A stretch of 64,000 nucleotides of DNA, from positions 2,914,001 to 2,978,000 of the forward strand of contig CP064997.1 of the NCBI GenBank assembly GCA_016700055.1, in the 5' to 3' direction. Made by a program: the position numbers and the translations under genes. The stretch is from Actinomycetota bacterium (GTDB lineage: Bacteria > Actinomycetota > Acidimicrobiia > Acidimicrobiales > Ilumatobacteraceae). Under the pieces are notes generated by a model. It saw only the letters and a program-made list of their open reading frames with translations, was not told where the DNA came from and did not search any database. Below are positions 56,259-64,000 of this stretch, piece after piece. How positions within the stretch are numbered: the first letter of the stretch is position 1; each line of letters begins with the position of its first letter.

Positions 56259-57974
56259 ATGGACGCGCGGCAGGCTTTCGGGGTCGTCCAGGCGACGTGG
56301 TGCGCGACGCTCGTCGACGAATGGGTGGCGCAAGGACTGGCCCACGCAGTGGTGTCACCGGGATCGCGCTCCACCCCGATGGCACTCGCGCTGGCCGCCC
56401 GCGACGAGATCCGCGTACACGTCGTGCTCGACGAGCGCTCCGCCGGGTTCGTCGCGCTCGGCATCGGGGAGGCCACCGGCCGGGCGGCGGCCGTGCTGTG
56501 CACCAGTGGTACCGCCGCGGTGCACCTCCACGCGGCGGTGGTCGAAGCCGACCTGGCGGGGTTGCCACTGCTCGTGCTCACCGCCGATCGGCCACCGGAG
56601 CTGCATCACGTCGGTGCTCCCCAGACGATCGACCAGACGCGCCTGTACGGGCCGGCGGCGCGCTGGTACCACGACCCCGGAGTCGCCGACGCATCGGTGG
56701 CGGGCACCTGGCGAGCGGTGGCGGCGCGGTCGCTGGCGGCCACCGGCGCCCCGCATCCCGGCCCGGTGCACCTGAATCTGGCGTTTCGCGACCCGCTCGT
56801 CGCACCCGCGGGGGAGCTGCCGGCGCGGCGCGGCGCCAGCGACCGTGCTCCAGTCACGTGGCCGGCAGCGCTCGCCGCCGACCCGGCGGACGTGGCTCGG
56901 CTCGCCCGGGTTGTCGACGCCCAGCGCGGTGTGATCGTCGCCGGCCGCGGGGCCGGCTCGCCCGAGGCGGTCGGCCGGCTGTCGGACGCCGCCGGGTGGC
57001 CGGTGCTGGCCGACCCGCGCAGCGGTTGCGGCCAACTCCCCGGCGCGGTGCGTGCTTTCGACAGCATCCTGCGCCACCACGAGTTCGCCGCCGCACACGC
57101 CCCCCAGGTGGTCGTGCGGCTCGGGGATCCCCCGGCGTCGAAGGTGCTGGCCGAGTGGGCGGCTGCCAGCGGGGCGGTGCAGGTGCATGTCGGGGCGCGC
57201 CCTCGGGTGGTCGACCCCGAACATGCCGTCACGCACCGCGTCGTCGGCGATCCGGCAGCGGTGTGCGCGGTTCTGGCCGCGGAGCTGCGCGGCGCGAGCG
57301 GCACGCCCTGGCTCGCCCGCTGGCGCCGCGCGGAACAGCTCGCCGAGGCTGCGCTGGCGGCCGCGCTCGCCGACGAGGCCGAGCTCACCGAGCCGGGGGC
57401 GGCGCGCACCGTCCTGCAGTCGCTGCCGGAAGGCGCGCACCTGGTGGTGTCGTCCTCGATGCCGGTGCGCGACGTCGAGTGGTTCGCCGGATCCCGTGCC
57501 GGCGTGAGCACGCACGCGAACAGGGGAGCGAACGGCATCGACGGCGTGGTGGCCACCGCGATCGGGATCGCTCTCGGCACGCGGCGCCCCGTCGGCCTGC
57601 TGATCGGCGACGTCGCGTTCGTGCACGACTCCTCGTCGCTCGCCGCCTTGGCGCGAAGGGACGCCGACGTGCGGATCGTCGTCGTCGACAACGACGGTGG
57701 CGGGATCTTCTCGTTCCTGCCGCAGGCGACCGAGCTGGCGAGCGACCGGTTCGAGCAGTTGTTCGGCACCCCGCACGGCACCGACGTGCCCGGCCTGGCC
57801 GCGGCCCACGGCCTGCCGACGTGCACCGCCGTCTCCACCGCCGACCTCGCCGCCGCCGTCGCGGTCCCGGGCCCGCACGTCGTGCGCGTGCGCACCGACC
57901 GGCAGTCGAACAAGGCGGTGCACGATGCGCTGCACCGCGCCGTGCACGACGCGCTCGGAGGAGCGCTCGGCTGA
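56259..57974 (+). CDS. menD: SEPHCHC synthase MenD
   Basis: This thiamine-diphosphate enzyme has VSPGSRSTPMALAL, the catalytic LDERSAGFVALGIG near residue 60, LTADRPPELHHVGAPQTIDQ and the ThDP-binding segment with LLIGDVAFVHDSS and DNDGGGIFSFLP near residue 475. It joins isochorismate to 2-oxoglutarate. ATG 56259 is preferred over the GTG at 56229, because the -10 hexamer lies between them; this gives 571 residues. It ends 3 nt from the convergent menF stop. Confidence 0.92.
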   Translation: MDARQAFGVVQATWCATLVDEWVAQGLAHAVVSPGSRSTPMALALAARDEIRVHVVLDERSAGFVALGIGEATGRAAAVLCTSGTAAVHLHAAVVEADLAGLPLLVLTADRPPELHHVGAPQTIDQTRLYGPAARWYHDPGVADASVAGTWRAVAARSLAATGAPHPGPVHLNLAFRDPLVAPAGELPARRGASDRAPVTWPAALAADPADVARLARVVDAQRGVIVAGRGAGSPEAVGRLSDAAGWPVLADPRSGCGQLPGAVRAFDSILRHHEFAAAHAPQVVVRLGDPPASKVLAEWAAASGAVQVHVGARPRVVDPEHAVTHRVVGDPAAVCAVLAAELRGASGTPWLARWRRAEQLAEAALAAALADEAELTEPGAARTVLQSLPEGAHLVVSSSMPVRDVEWFAGSRAGVSTHANRGANGIDGVVATAIGIALGTRRPVGLLIGDVAFVHDSSSLAALARRDADVRIVVVDNDGGGIFSFLPQATELASDRFEQLFGTPHGTDVPGLAAAHGLPTCTAVSTADLAAAVAVPGPHVVRVRTDRQSNKAVHDALHRAVHDALGGALG

Positions 57975-57977
57975 ACG

Positions 57978-59162
57978 CTAGGGGCGCACGAGCGCGGAGA
58001 GCATCGCCTGCAACTTGGCCTGCGTCTCGCCCAACTCCGCCGCCGGATCGCTGTCGGCGACGATGCCGCCGCCGGCGAAGAGCCGCGCCCGGCGACGGTC
58101 GGGAGACAGCTCGGCGCAGCGGATCGCCACCGCCCACGTGCCGTTGCCGTGCGCGTCGACCCAGCCGACGGCGCCGCCGTAGCGGCCCCGCTCGAATCCC
58201 TCGACGTCTGCGATGAGGCGTAGCGCGGCGTCTCGCGGATGGCCGCCGAGCGCCGGGGTGGGCGACAGCGCGCGCACCAGCTCGACTACCGTCGGCGTCG
58301 GGTCGCTGAGTCGTCCCTCCACCGCGCTGCCGAGGTGCTGCACGTTGGCCACCGGCACGATCGAGGGCTCCGCTTCCCAATCGAGGTAGCTGCACCACGG
58401 CAGCAAGGTGTCGTGGACGACCTCGATCACCACCCGGTGCTCGACCTGGTCCTTCATGCTGGCGACCAGCGCCGCAGCCAAGCGCTCGTCGGTGGCCGGA
58501 TCACCCGTTCGCGGTGTGGTGCCGGCCAGCGGGTGGGAGCGCACCACGTCGCCGGCCACGGCGACGAGCAGCTCCGGCGAAGCGCCGATCAGCCCGTCGA
58601 CGGAGTAGCGGTAGCTGGAGCCGAAGCTCGCCCGCAGGCGCAGCAGCACGGAATGGACGTCGATCGGGCGGTCGCTCTCCACCAGCACGTCCCTCGCGAT
58701 CACCACCTTCGTCAGCAGACCGGAGCGGACGGCGTCGCGGGCGGTGGCGACGGCATTCAGATACGTGTCGACCGGTGTCAGCGCTGAGACGGTGAACGCT
58801 GCCGCGCTGGGAGCGGGCGGTGGCGCAGAGTCGAGCGCCTCGGACCGCGCATCGTCGACGACCGTCGACCAACACCGGCCGTCGTCGTCTCTGCAGATGG
58901 TCACCGCCGGGACGACGAGCTCGGCCGGCGCCCCTGGTTCGAACGGCACGCAGCCGATGGCCACCGGCCCGCACCCGGGATGGCCGGGCGCCTGTTCGTG
59001 CTCGATCGAGCGCAGCAACTCGACCGCTTCGTCGACATCGACCCGAGCGGCGACGCCCCGCCCGGCCACTCCGATGCCGTCGCGCACGAACAGGTAGCCG
59101 TCACCGCGGGCGAACGCGTCGAGGTCGAGGTCGCCCGCGACCCTGCTGGTTACCGCTCGCAT
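57978..59162 (-). CDS. menF: Isochorismate synthase MenF
   Basis: The 394-residue chorismate-utilising enzyme has LLTKVVIARDVLVE, the SHPLAGTTPRTGD segment, VRALSPTPALGGHPRDAAL and YGGAVGWVDAHGNG-WAVAIRCAE, which together distinguish isochorismate synthases. It makes the isochorismate used by MenD encoded opposite it. ATG 59162 lies 4 nt after the menG stop, so menG-menF form one operon. Confidence 0.9.
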   Translation of the reverse strand: MRAVTSRVAGDLDLDAFARGDGYLFVRDGIGVAGRGVAARVDVDEAVELLRSIEHEQAPGHPGCGPVAIGCVPFEPGAPAELVVPAVTICRDDDGRCWSTVVDDARSEALDSAPPPAPSAAAFTVSALTPVDTYLNAVATARDAVRSGLLTKVVIARDVLVESDRPIDVHSVLLRLRASFGSSYRYSVDGLIGASPELLVAVAGDVVRSHPLAGTTPRTGDPATDERLAAALVASMKDQVEHRVVIEVVHDTLLPWCSYLDWEAEPSIVPVANVQHLGSAVEGRLSDPTPTVVELVRALSPTPALGGHPRDAALRLIADVEGFERGRYGGAVGWVDAHGNGTWAVAIRCAELSPDRRRARLFAGGGIVADSDPAAELGETQAKLQAMLSALVRP

Positions 59163-59166
59163 CCGG

Positions 59167-59895
59167 TCAGCTCGCCGTGCCGGTGAAGAGCTGGGTGATG
59201 CCACCGGTCAGGGGTCGATGAACGGCGTCGGCGAACCCGGCGCGCTGCAGCTCGGCGACCAGCACGGGGGGTTCGGGCAGGTAGGCGACGCTGCGTGGCA
59301 GGTACCGGTAGGCCCCGGGGTCGGACAGCAGGGCACCGATCTTCGGCACCACCCGGCCGAAGTACACGCCGTTGCCCCAGCGGACGAGGGCGTTGCGGGG
59401 CACGCCGACGTCGAGCAGGGCGATGCGCCCGCCGGGGCGCACGACGCGGCCGAGCTCGGCGAAGAACGCCGGCAGGTCGACGAGGTTGCGCAACGCGAAG
59501 CCGCAGACGGCACCGTCCACCGCCGAGTCGCGCAGCGGCAGACGGACGATGTCGGCCTGCACCCGCGGCGCCCCGCTGCGGTCTTCGGCGAGCATCCCGA
59601 AGCTGAAGTCGATCGAGAGCGGTCGGTGGCCGGCGCGAGCGAGATCGATGCACAGGTCCCCGGTCCCACTCGCGAGGTCGGCCACCACGCTGCCCGGCGC
59701 CAGCGCGAGGTCGCGGACCGCGCGCCGGCGCCAACGCACGTCGAGGCGGAAGGTCATGATCCGGTTCAAGAGGTCGTAGCGCGGCGCGATCGTGTCGAAC
59801 ATCTCGCGCACCGCGTGCGCCTTGGCCTGGCCCTCGGGCAGTTCGTCGCTGTCCCACGCTGCTCTGGCCGCGGTCGAAGGCTCGCGCTCGGTCAC
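59167..59895 (-). CDS. menG: Demethylmenaquinone methyltransferase MenG
   Basis: The 242-residue SAM methyltransferase shows AVREMFDTIAPRYDLLNRIMTF, VVADLASGTGDLCIDLA and GFALRNLVDLPAFFAELGRVVRPGGRIALLDV, the UbiE/MenG signatures, and ends GITQLFTGTAS. It performs the last methylation of menaquinone. GTG 59895 is 8 nt after TAGCCT (leaderless); the extended frame to 59955 is not supported. Confidence 0.92.
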   Translation of the reverse strand: MTEREPSTAARAAWDSDELPEGQAKAHAVREMFDTIAPRYDLLNRIMTFRLDVRWRRRAVRDLALAPGSVVADLASGTGDLCIDLARAGHRPLSIDFSFGMLAEDRSGAPRVQADIVRLPLRDSAVDGAVCGFALRNLVDLPAFFAELGRVVRPGGRIALLDVGVPRNALVRWGNGVYFGRVVPKIGALLSDPGAYRYLPRSVAYLPEPPVLVAELQRAGFADAVHRPLTGGITQLFTGTAS

Positions 59896-59903
59896 GGCTG
59901 ACG

Positions 59904-59909
59904 AGGCTA
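59904..59909 (-). promoter_or_regulatory. -10 hexamer of menG-menF
   Basis: TAGCCT on the reverse strand ends 8 nt before the menG GTG. Confidence 0.45.
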
Positions 59910-59981
59910 CGAGTAGGGGTGGCGGCGCGCACGCGGGAGCGGCGAGACTCACCACACGCGAGGAAAGGGGGTACCGCGGCG

Positions 59982-61202
59982 ATGATCGACTTCACGTTTG
60001 CGCCCGAGGTCGAAGAGGTGCGCGTCAAGGTGCGCCGCTTCATGGACGAAGTGGTTCGTCCGGAGTGGGAGTCGATCGATCCCACCGATCGCCGCCAGCT
60101 CGTCGGGGCGATCGTCAAGCTCCGTCACGCGGCGCGCCATGAGTGGGGGCTGTGGCTGCCGCACATGCCGCCGGAGTGGGGCGGGATGGGCCTCGGCCCG
60201 ACGGCGATGGCGGCGGTGTCGGCAGAAGCGGCGAAGGTCTCGATCGGGCCGTTCGTGCTCAACGCGCAGGCACCCGACGAAGGCAACCAGCACACGCTGT
60301 TGCACTGGGCGACGCCGGAGCAGAAGGAGAAGTACCTGCGACCGCTGTGCGAGGGCACCGCGCGGAGCTGCTTCGCGATGACCGAGCCGGAGGTGGCGGG
60401 CAGCGACCCGACGCTCATCAAGACATCCGCTTACCGAGACGGCGACGAGTGGGTGATCAACGGTCACAAGTGGTTCATCTCCGGTGCGCGTGGCGCGGGT
60501 TTCGCGCTGCTGCTCGCGAGGACAGAGGACGACCCCGACATCCCCCAGGCGGCGAACACGTGCTTTCTCGTCGACCTGCCGAGCGAGGGCTGGGAGATCG
60601 TGCGCGACGTGCACACCATGTCGGGCGGGCACAACCACTGCGAGATCCTCATCCACGATCTGCGGGTGCCGCACGAGAACATGCTCGGTGGGCAGGGCCA
60701 GGGACATCTGCTTGGTCAGTACAGGCTGGGGCCGGCCCGCCTCGCGCACTGCATGCGGTGGATCGGCCAGGCCGAGACCGCCCTCGACATGATGGTCAAG
60801 CGCTCGCTCGAGAGGTACAGCCACGGCTCGTACCTGGCCGAGAAGCAGGGCATCCAGTGGATGATCGCCGACTCCGCGATGGAGATGTACCAGTGCAAGC
60901 TGATGGTGCTTCACGCCGCGTACAAGATCGAGCGCTGCGAGGACTTCGTCGCCGAGGTGTCGATGGCCAAGCACTTCGTCGCCAACAGCTTGTGGCGCAT
61001 CATCGACCGCGCGATCCAGGTGCACGGCGCGCTCGGCTACTCCACCGACACCCCGCTCGCCGGCATGTTGACGCAGGCGCGCTGGAGCCGCTTCGCCGAC
61101 GGTGCCGACGAGATCCACCAGATGCGCATCGCCCAGCGCACGATCGCCGCCTGGAAAGACCACGGCAGCACCCGTTCGGCCACCGGCAACCTGCCGCTCT
61201 AG
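59982..61202 (+). CDS. Acyl-CoA dehydrogenase (ACAD10/11-like)
   Basis: The 406-residue protein has LPHMPPEWGGMGLGPTAMA, SCFAMTEPEVAGSDPTLIKTSA, HKWFISGARGAGFALLLAR and ends with HGALGYSTDTPLAGM and WSRFADGADEIHQMRIAQRTI. The ADGxDEIH segment is typical of the ACAD10/11-like branch. ATG 59982 is preceded by GAGGAAAGGGGG. It is followed, on the other strand, by an acyl-CoA synthetase. Confidence 0.87.
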   Translation: MIDFTFAPEVEEVRVKVRRFMDEVVRPEWESIDPTDRRQLVGAIVKLRHAARHEWGLWLPHMPPEWGGMGLGPTAMAAVSAEAAKVSIGPFVLNAQAPDEGNQHTLLHWATPEQKEKYLRPLCEGTARSCFAMTEPEVAGSDPTLIKTSAYRDGDEWVINGHKWFISGARGAGFALLLARTEDDPDIPQAANTCFLVDLPSEGWEIVRDVHTMSGGHNHCEILIHDLRVPHENMLGGQGQGHLLGQYRLGPARLAHCMRWIGQAETALDMMVKRSLERYSHGSYLAEKQGIQWMIADSAMEMYQCKLMVLHAAYKIERCEDFVAEVSMAKHFVANSLWRIIDRAIQVHGALGYSTDTPLAGMLTQARWSRFADGADEIHQMRIAQRTIAAWKDHGSTRSATGNLPL

Positions 61203-61220
61203 TGCGCCTCAGGCCGGCGC

Positions 61221-62852
61221 TCAGGCCTCGGCGCTGACCGCTCTCGCCCAGCGGTAGTCAGCCTTGCCCGAAGGAGAGCGGACCACGCGGTCGACGAACA
61301 CGACCAGCTTGGGCACCTTGAACCGGGCGATGTGGCGCGCTGCTTCGTTGAGCACGTCGGCGCTCGTGGCCGGGGAGCCCTCGCGCAGTTGGACGACGGC
61401 GACTACCTCTTGCCCCCATCGCTCGCTCGGCCTGCCGGTGACGATGCAGTCGTACACGTCGGGGTGTTGGCGCAGCGCCGACTCGACCTCTTCGGCGAAC
61501 ACCTTCTCGCCGCCGGTGTTGATGGTGGCCGCCTCGCGGCCGAGAACCTGGACCATGCCGTCGGCGGTCAGCCGAGCACGGTCGCCGGGCACCACGTACC
61601 GCCTCCCGTTCACCACGGGATAGGTGCGTTGCGTCTTCGCGCGGTCACCGAGGTAGCCGAGGGCGAGGCGCCCGCTCTTCGCTAGCCAGCCGATCTCGGG
61701 ATCGCCGGGGGACAACTCCCGCGACAGGTCGTCGGAGAGCACGTGGTTGCCCTCGGTGAGGGCGAACGTCCCCGTCGACGCGCAGCCACCCGTCGAGACA
61801 TGGGCGAGCTGTCCCCCGGCCTCGGAGGAGCCGAGGCCGTCGATGACGATCGCGGTCGGCAGGTGCTGGAGGAGCGCGTCCTTGTAGTGCGCCGACAGCG
61901 TCGCGCCGCCCGACAGCACCACTGCCAGGCTGGAGAGGTCGTACGCCTTGCGGTCGAGCTCGTCGAGCAGGGGCCGGGCGAACGAGTCGCCGACGATGAG
62001 CAGGAACTCGATCCGCTCCCGCTCCACGAGCCCCAAGATGTCGGCGGGGTCGAGGTGGCCGGGGTCGTCCTGGACGAACACGGTGCCGCCGGTGTTCCAC
62101 GTGCCAAAGCTCATCCAGTGCCCGGCCCCGTGCATGAACGGTGGCGCGAGCAGCGCGCGCCGCCCCGTGGCCGCGGCGACGAAGTCGTCTACGCGCACGG
62201 CGTCACGTGCGCCGCCCATGCACTCCGTCAGCGCGTCGGCCTGCCGCCAGAGCACACCCTTCGGCATGCCCGTGGTGCCGCCGGTGTAGAGGATGTAGAG
62301 ATCGTCGGGCGACGCTGGTGGGGGCGGCTCCGGCGAAGCCGACGCGAGCGCGTCCTCGTACCACACCGCTCCCGGTAGCAGCGGGTGATCGGTCTCGTCG
62401 GCCACCTGCAGCAAGACCTCGATCCCCGGAAGGTCGCCCACGATCGCGGCGAGCATCGGGGCGAACCGGGAGTGGTACACGAGCCCTGACGGGCGGGCAT
62501 CCGCGAGCAGGTACGTGAGCTCCTCGGCGACGTAGCGGTAGTTGACGTTGAACGGGGCGACCCTGCCCTTGAACGCGCCGAGCATCGCCTCCAGGTACTC
62601 GTTGCCGTTGTACAGGTAGATGCCGAGGTGGTCCTGACCGCTCTCGTGGCCCTCGAGGCCCGCGGATCGCTCCACGTGGCAGCCGAGGCCACGCCCGTTC
62701 AGGTAGTTCGCCAGGCGGCGGGTGCGATCGGTCACCTCGGCCCAAGTCAGACGGCGGTCGCGAAAGACGATGCACTCGCGCTCGGGTCGGGTGGCGGCGA
62801 TGGCCTCGTGGACCTCGCCGACCGTGAACTCGGCAGTGGGCGCGCCCGCCAT
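61221..62852 (-). CDS. Acyl-CoA synthetase (FadD-like AMP-forming ligase)
   Basis: The 543-residue protein has the adenylation motifs LYILYTGGTTGMPKGVLWR, DGLGSSEAGGQL, VVPGDRARLTADGMVQVLGR and a C-terminal SPSGKADYRWAR with the catalytic Lys. NVNYRYVAEELTYLLADARP and FMHGAGHWMSF match the actinobacterial FadD19/FadD3-like group that activates steroid side chains or long fatty acids. TACCTT 6 nt before the ATG implies a leaderless message. Confidence 0.87.
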   Translation of the reverse strand: MAGAPTAEFTVGEVHEAIAATRPERECIVFRDRRLTWAEVTDRTRRLANYLNGRGLGCHVERSAGLEGHESGQDHLGIYLYNGNEYLEAMLGAFKGRVAPFNVNYRYVAEELTYLLADARPSGLVYHSRFAPMLAAIVGDLPGIEVLLQVADETDHPLLPGAVWYEDALASASPEPPPPASPDDLYILYTGGTTGMPKGVLWRQADALTECMGGARDAVRVDDFVAAATGRRALLAPPFMHGAGHWMSFGTWNTGGTVFVQDDPGHLDPADILGLVERERIEFLLIVGDSFARPLLDELDRKAYDLSSLAVVLSGGATLSAHYKDALLQHLPTAIVIDGLGSSEAGGQLAHVSTGGCASTGTFALTEGNHVLSDDLSRELSPGDPEIGWLAKSGRLALGYLGDRAKTQRTYPVVNGRRYVVPGDRARLTADGMVQVLGREAATINTGGEKVFAEEVESALRQHPDVYDCIVTGRPSERWGQEVVAVVQLREGSPATSADVLNEAARHIARFKVPKLVVFVDRVVRSPSGKADYRWARAVSAEA

Positions 62853-62858
62853 GGGACG

Positions 62859-62864
62859 AAGGTA
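62859..62864 (-). promoter_or_regulatory. -10 hexamer of the acyl-CoA synthetase gene
   Basis: TACCTT on the reverse strand ends 6 nt before the ATG at 62852. Confidence 0.4.
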
Positions 62865-62920
62865 CGACCGCCGTGACAGCGGTCACGAATCGGCGGGAGT
62901 GCACCTCGGTGCAACGCGCC

Positions 62921-62926
62921 TAGGTT
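62921..62926 (+). promoter_or_regulatory. -10 hexamer of the LLM gene at 62934
   Basis: TAGGTT ends 7 nt before the ATG at 62934. Confidence 0.45.
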
Positions 62927-62933
62927 GCGACGT

Positions 62934-63905
62934 ATGAGCGACGTGATCTTCGGGGTCTTCATGCCCCAGGGGTGGAAGATGGAGCTGTCGGCGATCGAGG
63001 GGGCGCGGGCCAAGTGGGACAAGGCCGTCGAGGTCGCGCTCTTGGCGGAGGAGCTCGGGTACGACTCGATCTGGCTCTACGACCACTTCCACAACGTCCC
63101 CCGGCCGGCGCACGAGGCGGTGTTCGAGTGCTGGACCGTCGTCACCGCGATCAGCCAGCTGACGAGCCGCATCCGCCTCGGGCAGATGGTCGGGTGCAAC
63201 AGCTATCGCAACCCGGCGCTGCTCGCGAAGATCACGTCGACGGTCGACGTCGTCTCCGGGGGCCGTCTCGATTGGGGCATCGGCGCGGGCTGGTACGAGA
63301 ACGAGTACCGCGCGTACGGCTACGACTTCCCGCGGCCGAAGGACCGCATCGGCATGCTCCAGGAGTCGGTGGAGATCGTGCGCTCGATGTGGACCGAGGA
63401 CGAGACCACCTACCGGGGCAAGTACTACGAGCTGCTGCGGGCGAACTGCGACCCGAAGCCGTTGCAGTCGCCGCACCCGCCCATCTGGATCGGTGGCGGC
63501 GGGGAGCAGCTCACCTTGCGCGTCGTGGCCAAGCACGCGGACCGCTCGAACTTCGGCGGCAATCCCGCGGAGTGGGCCCGCAAGCGCGACGTCCTGCGGG
63601 CGCACTGCGTCGCGGTCAAGCGCGACGAGGCCGAGATCGTGAAGACCTGGTCACCGGAGCTGTTCATTCGGGAGACCGAGGCCGAGATCACGGCAGCGGG
63701 CACGAAGAGCCTCTGGAACGAGCCGTTCGAGAGCTGGCGGGAAGGGAACCTCGTCGGCACGCCCGAGCAGGTGGCGGAGAAGATCGAGTCCTACATCGCG
63801 CTCGGCTGTGGCGGCTTCGTGCCCTGGTGCTCGGACTACCCGAGCACGGAGAGCCTGGAGTTGCTGGCGACGAAGGTGATCCCCGAGTTCCGGTCTCAGA
63901 CGTAG
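62934..63905 (+). CDS. LLM-class F420-dependent oxidoreductase
   Basis: The 323-residue luciferase-like TIM barrel has IFGVFMPQGWK, YDSIWLYDHFHNVP, RIRLGQMVGCNSYRNPALLAKITSTVDVVSGGRLDWGIGAGWYENEYRAYG and PPIWIGGGGEQLTLRVVAKHAD. These are the F420/flavin-binding strands of the family. ATG 62934 is 7 nt after TAGGTT, so an upstream TTG at 62925 is not needed. The substrate is unknown; nearby acyl-CoA genes suggest lipid or steroid metabolism. Confidence 0.87.
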   Translation: MSDVIFGVFMPQGWKMELSAIEGARAKWDKAVEVALLAEELGYDSIWLYDHFHNVPRPAHEAVFECWTVVTAISQLTSRIRLGQMVGCNSYRNPALLAKITSTVDVVSGGRLDWGIGAGWYENEYRAYGYDFPRPKDRIGMLQESVEIVRSMWTEDETTYRGKYYELLRANCDPKPLQSPHPPIWIGGGGEQLTLRVVAKHADRSNFGGNPAEWARKRDVLRAHCVAVKRDEAEIVKTWSPELFIRETEAEITAAGTKSLWNEPFESWREGNLVGTPEQVAEKIESYIALGCGGFVPWCSDYPSTESLELLATKVIPEFRSQT

Positions 63906-64000
63906 CTGCGGAAGATTATCTCGGCCACGCACGAGGGCTTCGGCGCGCCCTCCACCTCGAAGGTGAACTCCATCGTGAGCTGCACCCCGCCGGCGATGTC
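63896..64000 (-). CDS. C-terminal end of a MaoC/hotdog-like protein, truncated by window edge
   Basis: The last 34 codons of a minus-strand gene end at TGA 63896-63898. They read MEFTFEVEGAPKPSCVAE then IIFRSYV, resembling the final strands of MaoC-type dehydratases (EGKPALVAE-like). The 10-nt overlap with the convergent LLM gene is normal for this genome. Only the fold family is suggested. Confidence 0.5.
   Translation of the reverse strand, partial: DIAGGVQLTMEFTFEVEGAPKPSCVAEIIFRSYV

Overview
The window is about 70% GC, gene-dense DNA from an actinobacterium. Several traits point to Acidimicrobiia (Ilumatobacter-like), though this is inference from gene content and not a phylogenetic placement: many acyl-CoA dehydrogenases, two F420-type luciferase-like (LLM) oxidoreductases, a complete late menaquinone block, an actinobacterial SOS box, and many genes with a TANNNT -10 hexamer only 6-9 nt before the start codon, which implies leaderless mRNAs. 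No phage, IS element or CRISPR array was seen. One tRNA (Cys) is present.

Layout. 1-5.7 kb: a truncated LuxR/AAA regulator, a YjjW-YjjI glycyl-radical activase/enzyme pair, an SRPBCC-DinB fusion and an SDR-DUF2867 fusion. 5.9-21.9 kb: a 16-kb lipid operon made of an acyl-CoA dehydrogenase, a giant PUFA-synthase-like megasynthase (KS-AT-KS-ACPx3-KR-DH), a eukaryote-like single-chain acyl-CoA carboxylase and a phosphopantetheinyl transferase. 21.9-27.3 kb: SOS-controlled dinB, tag, a flavin/F420 pyridoxamine-oxidase-fold protein, a stand-alone LigD-type primase-polymerase, arsM and an F420 oxidoreductase. 27.3-33.8 kb: a glycogen debranching enzyme and a minus-strand run of small stress/regulatory genes (CBS, 2-TM protein, phosphoesterase, BON-like, nucleotidyltransferase, GT4 glycosyltransferase, zinc ribbon). 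34.0-39.0 kb: hypFCDE hydrogenase maturation genes. 39-46 kb: a secreted lipase-like protein, tRNA-Cys, a DUF4353-VTC-DUF4956 cassette and small enzymes. 46-53 kb: an acyl-CoA dehydrogenase, a GGDEF-EAL protein, phoH-ybeY-corC and an MFS transporter. 53.4-59.9 kb: menE, menA, menH, menD, menF, menG. 60-64 kb: an ACAD, an acyl-CoA synthetase, an LLM protein and a truncated MaoC-like gene.

The most unusual part is the lipid operon. A carboxylase that would make extender units, an iterative synthase and its activating PPTase are translationally linked, but key parts look altered. The biotin-carboxylase domain lacks the ATP-grasp lid and catalytic residues. All three acyl carrier domains have Thr where the phosphopantetheine Ser should be. 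The synthase is broken by four single-base insertions, all in the same direction, while every other gene in the window is intact. Removing the four extra bases restores a single frame of about 2,742 codons.

A second unexplained feature is a 49-bp near-identical repeat with 14-bp inverted ends, present four times between 40.5 and 52.1 kb in one orientation. Two copies supply the last codons and stop (SRSDL-stop) of unrelated genes, and two copies bracket the polyphosphate-type cassette.
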